Part shown: positions 1 to 5,042 of the stretch, one piece after another
How positions within the stretch are numbered: position 1 is the stretch's first letter
Layout: each line of letters starts with the position of its first letter
Assembly (NCBI GenBank): GCA_026389415.1
Contig: JAPLHX010000231.1
Coordinates: 1-8,444 of the forward strand
DNA from: Coprothermobacterota bacterium
GTDB lineage: Bacteria > Caldisericota > JANLFM01
DNA length: 8,444 nt
Reading direction: 5' to 3'
The notes under the pieces: generated by a model
What the model was told of the DNA's origin: nothing
Databases searched by the model: none
The model's input: the letters and a program-made list of their open reading frames with translations, nothing else
Made by a program: the position numbers and the translations under genes

Positions 1-282
1 TTTCGTTTCGTTATTGATCGTCACCGGGTAGGCAAAAGGGTTGGCCCGATTGGTGGTGCCAAGGATTGTCCCGCCACGGGGAAGGATTCCGCGCACATCC
101 TCCAATCCCAGCGAACGGGTCCTTTCCGGAAAGATCAATCCCTGGAATCCGTCTTCAATGCCGATTACCTGCCAACCGTATTGAAGGATGGCGGTTTTGA
201 CAACGGCGCGCAATACCGCGTTTAACCCCGGGCAATCACCACCTCCCGTCAAAACACCGATCCTTTTTGTGGCTGCCTTCAT
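1..282 (-). CDS. pfkA: 6-phosphofructokinase, N-terminal 94 residues (runs off left edge)
   Basis: This is the N-terminal part of a cytoplasmic phosphofructokinase, which phosphorylates fructose 6-phosphate to fructose 1,6-bisphosphate in glycolysis. The protein begins MKAATKRIGVLTGGGDCPGL. The glycine-rich loop TGGGD (residues 12-16) followed by CPGLNAV is the nucleotide or pyrophosphate loop, and the Cys after GGD is typical of the group III 'mixed' enzymes rather than the E. coli type (GGDAPGMNA). The motif RGGTILGTTNR (69-79) follows, with Arg79 at the place of the phosphoryl-donor-binding Arg72 of E. coli PFK. The residue that separates ATP from PPi users (the GGDGS/GGEDT segment near residue 104 in E. 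coli numbering) lies outside the window, so the phosphoryl donor cannot be called. ATG at 282 is the only plausible start because no start codon lies in frame for the preceding stretch. The ribosome site is weak (GGGCGG close to ATG). The gene lies 109 bases after a small membrane-protein gene on the same strand. Confidence 0.93.
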   Translation of the reverse strand, partial: MKAATKRIGVLTGGGDCPGLNAVLRAVVKTAILQYGWQVIGIEDGFQGLIFPERTRSLGLEDVRGILPRGGTILGTTNRANPFAYPVTINNETK

Positions 283-309
283 GACCGCCCGTTTTGGAAG
301 ATGTCCGTG

Positions 310-331
310 GGATTGAGCATTGGCACAATCC
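310..331 (-). promoter_or_regulatory. Hairpin in the pfkA leader
   Basis: GGATTG and CAATCC form a perfect 6-base inverted repeat around a 10-base centre. Inside it, after one A-A mismatch, two more G-C pairs can form around a 4-base loop. The hairpin ends 27 bases before the pfkA start codon, so it would lie in the leader of any pfkA transcript that starts upstream. No run of T follows it on either strand, so it does not look like an intrinsic terminator. Its role is unknown; the structure is seen, the function is inferred. Confidence 0.35.
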
Positions 332-348
332 GTTGAGGCTGAAAGATC

Positions 349-361
349 AAATTGGCAATTT
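349..361. promoter_or_regulatory. AT-rich 13-base palindrome between pfkA and the upstream gene
   Basis: AAATTG and CAATTT flank a single G, giving a perfect palindrome with a one-base centre. It lies about 67 bases upstream of the pfkA start and 31 bases after the stop of the upstream membrane-protein gene. Its size and symmetry suit binding of a dimeric regulator, but no convincing -35/-10 pair was found nearby, so this is only a candidate operator. Confidence 0.25.
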
Positions 362-391
362 CTCCGGTTTGTCTGGTTCCGACGACATGAC

Positions 392-727
392 CTAATCCAT
401 TTGGCGATAGAAGGCGAAGCAACCGATCACCAGCAATGCCTGGATGACCAGTGTATACCAGGAAAAAAATCCGTCGAAAATGATTAAGAGTTCCGACGCT
501 ATTGCCAACAAGAGATAAAGCCACACAGCCCAACGCCGCATCCGCCAGAGACCGGCGATGGCCACCAAGATGATGGCCGCGATCACCATCACCAGCAGGT
601 TCACCCAGTCCAGGGGAGGGATCCAACTCCGGATTGCGTCGTAAACCAACAGGGCAACTGCGGCTAGGGCAACTAGGCAAAGCAAAATAATGAAATTGGG
701 GATTGGTTTTTTCACCTTTGTCTCCAT
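392..727 (-). CDS. Small four-helix membrane protein, function unknown
   Basis: This encodes a 111-residue protein that I cannot assign to a named family. It has a basic N-terminus (METKVKKPIP) and four strongly hydrophobic segments at about residues 11-29, 41-60, 66-84 and 88-107. They are joined by short loops, with an Arg-rich loop WRMRRW at 61-66, so it should be an integral inner-membrane protein with little soluble part. No enzymatic motif is visible. The ATG at 727 is well supported: AAAGAGGAA (731-739) puts GAGG five bases upstream. The gene begins 19 bases after the stop of the MshEN-like gene on the same strand, so the two are probably co-transcribed. An overlapping reading frame at 680-279 is longer but Arg/Pro/Gly-rich and featureless, and this frame is the better choice. 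Confidence 0.75.
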   Translation of the reverse strand: METKVKKPIPNFIILLCLVALAAVALLVYDAIRSWIPPLDWVNLLVMVIAAIILVAIAGLWRMRRWAVWLYLLLAIASELLIIFDGFFSWYTLVIQALLVIGCFAFYRQMD

Positions 728-746
728 GGGTTCCTCTTTCTGTTGC

Positions 747-965
747 CTATTCGTCTTCTTCTTGCCGATCCAATTCCTGCCGGTGCAAGATCTTTTGCAG
801 CTCCCACTCGCCCAGATCTCCTGAGTCCAGCAAGATCTGTCCGATCAACCTGCGGTTCTGTTCCCCCATTGCTTCCTGCCGGCGTACAGCTCGCATCAAG
901 GCATCCTCGCTGAGGTAGCCGAGAGATACGGCAATTTCTCCAAAACGCCTTCTGCGCAGGCCCAC
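747..965 (-). CDS. Small protein with two MshEN-like motifs, GTG start
   Basis: This encodes a soluble protein of 72 residues made almost entirely of two related segments: RFGEIAVSLGYLSEDALM.. (7-30) and LIGQILLDSGDLGEWELQ.. (40-63). Each follows the pattern (R/L)xGxxxxxxGxLxxxxLxxxxxxQ. This resembles the paired 24-residue motifs of the MshEN domain at the N-terminus of GspE/PilB/MshE ATPases, which in some members binds cyclic di-GMP. Here the domain stands alone, with an acidic tail (ELDRQEEDE) and no ATPase. The second motif lacks the leading Arg at the usual place, and the spacer (9 residues) is longer than the usual 5, so ligand binding is uncertain. I chose the GTG at 965 over a TTG at 1019 because GGAGG (970-974) lies four bases before it and because the TTG would overlap the preceding gene by 29 bases. 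The gene lies 25 bases after the LiaF-like gene and 19 before the next gene. Confidence 0.7.
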   Translation of the reverse strand: MGLRRRRFGEIAVSLGYLSEDALMRAVRRQEAMGEQNRRLIGQILLDSGDLGEWELQKILHRQELDRQEEDE

Positions 966-969
966 AGGA

Positions 970-974
970 CCTCC
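970..974 (-). promoter_or_regulatory. Shine-Dalgarno site deciding the GTG start at 965
   Basis: GGAGG on the minus strand is followed by TCCT and then GTG. It lies in the 25-base gap between two co-directional genes. It is the reason for preferring the GTG start over the upstream TTG at 1019, which has no comparable site and lies inside the preceding gene. Confidence 0.6.
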
Positions 975-990
975 AATTTCCGGTTCTGCG

Positions 991-1317
991 TTAGATCCCT
1001 CGCAACATGGCGATTCCAAGGAGAAGGATAATTAAGGGCATGATCCACGCGCCGCCCATCACTCCCAAAGTAGATAAGAGCAACAGCAAGCCGACGATCA
1101 AAATCACGACCGGGGCGATGTAGCGCTTGACATTCTTTTCTTTGCCGAAAATCTCCTTCATCAACATGACTGCTCCCGCCACGAGGATGATCGTAGGAAA
1201 GATCCAATTCCAGTTCGTGCCGAACCAACCGAACGATTGGATCAACAGGAGCAGACCGAGCAGGATCGTACCGATCGGCAACGACAGGTTTCGTTTCACC
1301 GCTACTTGTGTACTCAT
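991..1317 (-). CDS. LiaF/LiaI-like (DUF5668-type) four-helix membrane protein
   Basis: This 108-residue integral membrane protein resembles the small transmembrane region of LiaI/LiaF-like proteins, which in Bacillus-type bacteria take part in sensing envelope stress. Hydrophobic segments lie at about 13-32, 37-53, 67-85 and 90-106, with a charged cytoplasmic-type loop (KEIFGKEKNVKR) between the second and third. The two halves are a visible internal repeat: WIFPTIILVAGAVML (38-52) matches WIMPLIILLLGIAML (91-105), and GLLLLIQSFG (21-30) matches GLLLLLSTLG (76-85). The soluble C-terminal domain of LiaF proper is absent, so a direct signalling role is not shown. ATG at 1317 has only a distant AAAGGGG (11-base gap) as ribosome site. 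An extended -10 element at 1366-1374 may start a transcript for this and the two following small genes. Confidence 0.75.
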   Translation of the reverse strand: MSTQVAVKRNLSLPIGTILLGLLLLIQSFGWFGTNWNWIFPTIILVAGAVMLMKEIFGKEKNVKRYIAPVVILIVGLLLLLSTLGVMGGAWIMPLIILLLGIAMLRGI

Positions 1318-1342
1318 AGTTCCATGGTCCCCTTTCCAGTTT

Positions 1343-1358
1343 TCCCTGCCTGCAGGGA
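1343..1358 (-). promoter_or_regulatory. Hairpin at the predicted 5' end of the LiaF-like transcript
   Basis: TCCCTG and CAGGGA form a 6-base stem around a 4-base loop (CAGG on the minus strand). It starts right where a transcript from the extended -10 at 1366-1374 would begin, so it would be a 5'-terminal stem-loop, 25 bases before the start codon. There is no T-run, so it is not a terminator for the ABC gene upstream. The stem is seen; a role in mRNA stability or start control is inferred. Confidence 0.3.
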
Positions 1359-1365
1359 TACGCCT

Positions 1366-1374
1366 ATTCTATCA
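1366..1374 (-). promoter_or_regulatory. Extended -10 promoter candidate for the LiaF-like gene cluster
   Basis: TGATAGAAT on the minus strand matches the extended -10 consensus TGnTATAAT at all but one position. No -35 hexamer is recognisable about 17 bases upstream, as is common for extended -10 promoters. It lies in the 87-base gap between the second ABC gene and the LiaF-like gene and would start transcription near 1359. Confidence 0.4.
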
Positions 1375-1404
1375 CAGTAAATAGCCCGATTCGCCACCAG
1401 CAGC

Positions 1405-3087
1405 TTATGAAACGTCTCCTGGTTCCGTTGTCAGACCCGTCACCGTGGCCAGCTTGCCACGGAACTGGCTCATATAGAGGTTGTAGTAGAACCCTTTCTG
1501 CGCCATCAGGTCGGCATGGGCGCCGCGTTCGATGATTTCCCCCTTATTGACCACCAGGATCTGATCCGCGCCGCGGATGGTGGACAACCGGTGAGCGATG
1601 ACGAAGCTTGTTTTACCCTGCGACAGGTGAAGCAGGCCCTCCTGAATCAGTTTTTCGGTACGGGTGTCCACATTGGAAGTTGCTTCGTCCAGGATCAGCA
1701 GATGGGGGTTAGCCACCATTGCCCGGGCGATGGTTAACATCTGGCGCTGACCCTGACTGATGTTCGCCCCACCATCCACCAACATTGTTTGATAGGCTTT
1801 TGGCTGATGCTGGACGAACTCGTCGGCGTTGGCTTGCTCAGACGCAGCTATGCATTCCTCATCAGTGGCGCCTTCTCGCGCATAACGGAGGTTCTCTAGG
1901 ATTGTGTCGGAAAACAAGAATGGTTCCTGCAGTACCTGGGCGATCTGTCGGCGTAAGCTGTCCTGCTGCACGCTGTCGATAGCGGTATCGTCCACCCGGA
2001 TCTGGCCGCGTTCCAGGTCATAGTACCGGGTTAGGATGTTGATGATGGTGGACTTGCCGGCACCGGTGGGCCCGCAAAGACCAAAGTACTGTCCCGGTAG
2101 GGCGGCAAAATCGTTGTCTCGCAGTACGGTACGGCCAGGAATATAGCTGAAGTCCACGTGATCGAAGACGACTCCTCCCTGGATGGTCGGCAGGGCCGGA
2201 GCATTTTCCCGGTCACGCACGGAAGCCTGCTCGTCCAGGATGGCAAAAACTCGGGTGGCCCCCGCCGCTGCACCAAGGATTTGGTTGTAGATACGGAAAA
2301 TCTGGCTGAGGGGAGCCGTGAACTGCTGCGAGTAAGCCAACATGGAAACCAGGTCCCCCATCGGGATCTTGCCGCCGATCACCAGGGCGCCGCCGACGAT
2401 GGTGATCACGATGAATTCCAGGTTGGAGAGAAGACCCGTAGCCGGACCGGAAAGAAGGGCGGTGAATTGGGCTCGGGTGGAAGTTTTATTCAGACGGTTG
2501 CTGATTTCGGCGAAGAAACGGGAGGTGGCATTCTGCTGACGATACGCAATCACCACTTTCTGACCCGCCAAACGTTCTTCGGCAAACCCGTACATCTCTG
2601 CTGTCTCGGATTGCATCCGTTCATAGGCCGGGCCGGCAATGCGGCTAATCAGCCAAGAAAGGAACAGAATGATGGGAACGATCAGAATCGCCACGAATGT
2701 CAGCTCGGGGCTGACAATAAGCATCGCTGCAAAAATGATGACGATAGTTAGCACGGATTGCAGTACTTGCATGATCCCGGCGCGGAAGAACAGCTCGATG
2801 ATGTCGATGTCGTTAGTCACACGGCTCATCAGTTCGCCGATCGGCTGCCAGTCGAAGAAATTAAGAGAGAGGGTCTGGATGTGGGCAAATAGGTCTTTGC
2901 GCAGCCAAAGCAAGGCATCTTGCGCCATGTGAGCCAGGGTTCGCTGCGAGATGTAGCCCAGCAGCCAAATACAGCCGCCCGAGGCCAAGATCAGGAGCAG
3001 ATAAATCCACAGGCTGTCAAGAGAGCCGCCGGGGTCACTAAGCACATTGAAAGATCCGCCTACCAGAGCCGGCAACACAGCGAGCAT
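1405..3087 (-). CDS. Half ABC exporter, second subunit, truncated at TM1
   Basis: This is a membrane-fused ABC exporter half-transporter of 560 residues, the likely partner of the gene just upstream in a heterodimer that moves drugs, lipids or peptides across the inner membrane. The substrate cannot be told. The transmembrane domain covers residues 1-290. The ATPase domain has Walker A GPTGAGKS (339-346), Q-loop Gln387, signature ISQGQ (443-447) in place of LSGGQ, Walker B LLILDE with catalytic Glu468, and switch His499. So it carries the functional Walker site but lends a degenerate signature to its partner's site, as in TM287/288-type exporters. The protein starts in mid-helix: MLAVLPALVGG aligns with LLLPTING at residues 33-40 of the partner, so about 30 N-terminal residues (elbow helix and half of TM1) are missing. 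The frame is open for only 14 more codons upstream and holds no start codon. ATG at 3087 overlaps the upstream gene by 28 bases and has a weak ribosome site. It may be a damaged gene, or the region may be misassembled. Confidence 0.85.
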   Translation of the reverse strand: MLAVLPALVGGSFNVLSDPGGSLDSLWIYLLLILASGGCIWLLGYISQRTLAHMAQDALLWLRKDLFAHIQTLSLNFFDWQPIGELMSRVTNDIDIIELFFRAGIMQVLQSVLTIVIIFAAMLIVSPELTFVAILIVPIILFLSWLISRIAGPAYERMQSETAEMYGFAEERLAGQKVVIAYRQQNATSRFFAEISNRLNKTSTRAQFTALLSGPATGLLSNLEFIVITIVGGALVIGGKIPMGDLVSMLAYSQQFTAPLSQIFRIYNQILGAAAGATRVFAILDEQASVRDRENAPALPTIQGGVVFDHVDFSYIPGRTVLRDNDFAALPGQYFGLCGPTGAGKSTIINILTRYYDLERGQIRVDDTAIDSVQQDSLRRQIAQVLQEPFLFSDTILENLRYAREGATDEECIAASEQANADEFVQHQPKAYQTMLVDGGANISQGQRQMLTIARAMVANPHLLILDEATSNVDTRTEKLIQEGLLHLSQGKTSFVIAHRLSTIRGADQILVVNKGEIIERGAHADLMAQKGFYYNLYMSQFRGKLATVTGLTTEPGDVS

Positions 3088-4853
3088 ACAGGCATAGCCA
3101 CCAGCATTCCTTGCCCGAGCTGGGAGTCATAAATCTCACGGTAAAGCGGGCTGGAGGCAAGCAGTTGCTCGTGGTTCCCCTCTGCCACCATGCGGCCATG
3201 CTCCAACAGTACGATCTTGTCTGCGGTGATCACCGTGCTGATCCGTTGGGCCACCAGCAACTGGGTAACCCCCCGCATCTGATCCTTGATCGCGTCCTGG
3301 ATCCGGGCTTCGGTGGATACATCGCAGGCGCTGGTGGAATCGTCTAGGATTAGCACCTTCGGTTTCAAGGTGAGAGCCCTGGCGATGGAGAGACGCTGGC
3401 GTTGTCCGCCGGAGAAATTTGCGCCACGGCGTGCTACCCTGCCATCGTACTGCTCGGGGATGGCCTCGACGAAACCACTGGCATCGGCAGCGCGGGCATA
3501 GGTCAGTATTTCATCGTCGGTGGCCTCCGGCCGTCCGAACTTGATATTGTCTGCGATGGTTCCGGAGAAGAGGTTGGTTTCCTGCAGACAAATTCCCACC
3601 AACTTGCGCAAGTCATCCTGCGGGATATCCCGCAGATCCACCCCGTCCAGTGTGATTCGACCCGCAGTGACGTCGTAAAATCGTGGAATCAGGTTCACTA
3701 AGGAGGATTTTCCGGAACCGGTCGTTCCCAGGAAACCTATGGTTTGACCAGGTTCCACCAAAAGGTTTATTCCCTCCAATACGGTGCTGCTAGGTTTTCC
3801 GTCAGAACCCAGGTAACCAAAGCTGACATTCTCGAAGGCAATCCGACCTCGCAGGGTCTGCGGATCGAGCGAGCATGCATCGGGTCGATCCTGCACGTCT
3901 GCGATGTCGTCCAATACACGAAAGATGCGCTCGGTGGATGCACTGGCAGCCGTGATCATCGGCAGAGCCACCGCCAACATGACTAGCGGGCCAATACAGG
4001 CGATGAAGTACTGCGCAGCTGCCAGCACTTGACCCATTTGCAATCCACTGCCGGAAAAGATCTTGGTTCCACCAAAGTAGAGGATACCGTCGATACCGAG
4101 GAAAAGGGCGAACAACACAGTTGGGATCAACCAGGACAGGGTCAATTGGGGTATGATCGAGGCCTTGCGCAGATCTTTTGCGGCGGTGTCAAAGCGGCGG
4201 TTCTCAAACGGCTGGCGGACAAATGCTTTCACCACTCGCACTCCGGTCAATCCCTCTCGCAGGACCTGGTTCACCCGGTCCAGTTTCTTCTGACGGGAGA
4301 TAAATGCTGGAGCCACCACTTTTACATAAACCGCCAACAGGACACCGATCACCACCAGCATCACCAGCATGATCCAGAACAGGCTGGGAGCTTGAGTAGC
4401 CACTAGAACCAATGCCGCCAAGAGCATGAACGGAGCCTGGAAGAGGGTAGTGATGGTTTGTAGTACGGCCATTTTCACGTTCTGCACGTCGGAGGTCAAG
4501 CGGACCAGCAAGTCGCTGGGCCGAAAACGATCGATATTGCCGAACGACATAGTCTGCACTTTGTCGAAAATACGTTTGCGCAAGTAATGGGCGGTCTGCT
4601 CGGAAAAGCGAACGCCGATCACTGTGCTCACAATGTCGAAAACAACACCTAGAAAAGCGGCCAGCAGCATCCAGCCGGCATAGAAGATGATCACTTGCAT
4701 GTTCTTAGCCAGTACGCCATTGTTGATCAAATGGCCGTTGATTGTCGGCAACAGCAGTGTGGCAAAGACGGTCCCCAGGACCATCAGTTGCGAGAAGGCA
4801 AACCAACCCCAATAGGGTTTGAAAATGGCCAGCAATCGTTTGATCTGCTTCAT
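3060..4853 (-). CDS. Half ABC exporter, first subunit (degenerate ATP site)
   Basis: This is a membrane-fused ABC exporter half-transporter of 597 residues, expected in the inner membrane as a heterodimer with the next gene product. The N-terminal elbow and TM1 (MKQIKRLLAIFKPYW onward) are complete, with membrane segments to about residue 300. The ATPase domain shows Walker A GTTGSGKS (376-383), Q-loop Gln424, a normal signature FSGGQ (480-484) and Walker B LILDD in which Asp505 replaces the catalytic Glu. Gln537 (VAQRIS) replaces the switch His. These two changes mark the non-catalytic site of heterodimeric exporters. The frame is open up to 5012, but ATG at 4853 is the start: AAGGAGG lies seven bases before it and family homology begins there. 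The expected C-terminus (YREIYDSQLGQG) is followed by 15 odd residues (MLVAMPVCSLCCRLW) read out of frame over the start of the next gene. Confidence 0.9.
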   Translation of the reverse strand: MKQIKRLLAIFKPYWGWFAFSQLMVLGTVFATLLLPTINGHLINNGVLAKNMQVIIFYAGWMLLAAFLGVVFDIVSTVIGVRFSEQTAHYLRKRIFDKVQTMSFGNIDRFRPSDLLVRLTSDVQNVKMAVLQTITTLFQAPFMLLAALVLVATQAPSLFWIMLVMLVVIGVLLAVYVKVVAPAFISRQKKLDRVNQVLREGLTGVRVVKAFVRQPFENRRFDTAAKDLRKASIIPQLTLSWLIPTVLFALFLGIDGILYFGGTKIFSGSGLQMGQVLAAAQYFIACIGPLVMLAVALPMITAASASTERIFRVLDDIADVQDRPDACSLDPQTLRGRIAFENVSFGYLGSDGKPSSTVLEGINLLVEPGQTIGFLGTTGSGKSSLVNLIPRFYDVTAGRITLDGVDLRDIPQDDLRKLVGICLQETNLFSGTIADNIKFGRPEATDDEILTYARAADASGFVEAIPEQYDGRVARRGANFSGGQRQRLSIARALTLKPKVLILDDSTSACDVSTEARIQDAIKDQMRGVTQLLVAQRISTVITADKIVLLEHGRMVAEGNHEQLLASSPLYREIYDSQLGQGMLVAMPVCSLCCRLW

Positions 4854-4860
4854 AACTTGC

Positions 4861-4867
4861 CCTCCTT
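4861..4867 (-). promoter_or_regulatory. Strong Shine-Dalgarno site of the first ABC gene
   Basis: AAGGAGG on the minus strand lies seven bases before ATG 4853. It is a full anti-16S match and fixes the start well inside the longer open frame that reaches 5012. It contrasts with uvrB on the other side of the same intergenic region, which has no such site. Confidence 0.8.
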
Positions 4868-4873
4868 CAGGTA

Positions 4874-4883
4874 TTCCGCGGAA
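4874..4883. promoter_or_regulatory. 10-base perfect palindrome upstream of the ABC operon
   Basis: TTCCGCGGAA is a perfect palindrome six bases upstream of the Shine-Dalgarno site of the first ABC gene. It could be a regulator-binding site for the exporter operon, but a palindrome of this size can easily occur by chance in a region this long, so confidence is low. For the ABC operon promoter I found only a weak candidate, TGATATGGT on the minus strand at 4964-4972, with no -35. Confidence 0.15.
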
Positions 4884-4995
4884 GTCTGACCATGTTACCA
4901 TGCTGCCGCAGGCTGGTTTCTTTAGCATAGCGAAAGCCAGGTGGTTTGGATCAGCCCTTGCGAACCATATCATTGTCTTCCGCTGGATGGAGTTG

Positions 4996-5020
4996 GAAGG
5001 AGTTTCAGTCAAACTCTTTC
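4996..5020. promoter_or_regulatory. Candidate operator of uvrBA: 25-base imperfect palindrome
   Basis: The left arm GAAGGAGTTT (4996-5005) and right arm AAACTCTTTC (5011-5020) pair at nine of ten positions around the centre CAGTC. The inner six pairs, GAGTTT/AAACTC, are perfect. The site ends two bases before the extended -10 of uvrB and covers the place of its -35, which is where a dimeric repressor would block RNA polymerase. It does not match the E. coli (CTGT-N8-ACAG) or Bacillus (GAAC-N4-GTTC) LexA boxes. A LexA-like or other DNA-damage regulator is inferred from the target genes only. Because the region is divergent, it may also affect the ABC operon. Confidence 0.5.
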
Positions 5021-5022
5021 GC

Positions 5023-5031
5023 TGCTACAAT
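5023..5031 (+). promoter_or_regulatory. Extended -10 promoter of uvrBA
   Basis: TGCTACAAT matches the extended -10 consensus TGnTATAAT with one difference. The -35 position (about 5003-5008, TTTCAG) is poor, which fits an extended -10 promoter. Transcription would start near 5038, only about five bases before the uvrB ATG, so the mRNA would be leaderless or nearly so. The absence of a Shine-Dalgarno sequence just before 5043 agrees with this. Confidence 0.5.
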
Positions 5032-5042
5032 ATCCTGTTGCG

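Noticed and set aside
279..680. A 133-codon minus-strand frame overlapping the four-helix membrane protein and ending on the pfkA start as ATGA
   Set aside because: The ATGA overlap is tempting as translational coupling, but the peptide is Arg/Gly/Pro-rich without features. The other frame has a good ribosome site and four clean transmembrane segments.
966..1019. TTG start at 1019 extending the MshEN-like protein by 18 residues
   Set aside because: It would overlap the LiaF-like gene by 29 bases, the extra residues match no motif, and the GTG at 965 has GGAGG directly before it.
1408..1420. Intrinsic terminator after the ABC genes
   Set aside because: No GC-rich hairpin with a following T-run was found at the end of the gene or in the 87-base gap. 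The 1343-1358 hairpin has no T-run on the minus strand.
2158..2751. A 197-codon open frame on the plus strand inside the second ABC gene
   Set aside because: It is antisense to a clear ABC transporter, has no recognisable motif or ribosome site, and its composition (many Gly, Asp, Asn, Gln, His) is that of a shadow frame.
4854..5012. N-terminal extension of the first ABC subunit to ATG 5012
   Set aside because: Family homology and a perfect Shine-Dalgarno site both support ATG 4853; the extension would cross into the uvrB promoter region.
4941..5042. N-terminal extension of UvrB to ATG 4941
   Set aside because: UvrB proteins begin at MKFEL-like residues. The extra 34 residues are unlike the family and would be encoded by the palindrome and promoter.
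4854..5042. Classical LexA box (CTGT-N8-ACAG or GAAC-N4-GTTC) upstream of uvrB
   Set aside because: I looked for both on both strands and found none; the only strong symmetry is the GAGTTT/AAACTC palindrome.
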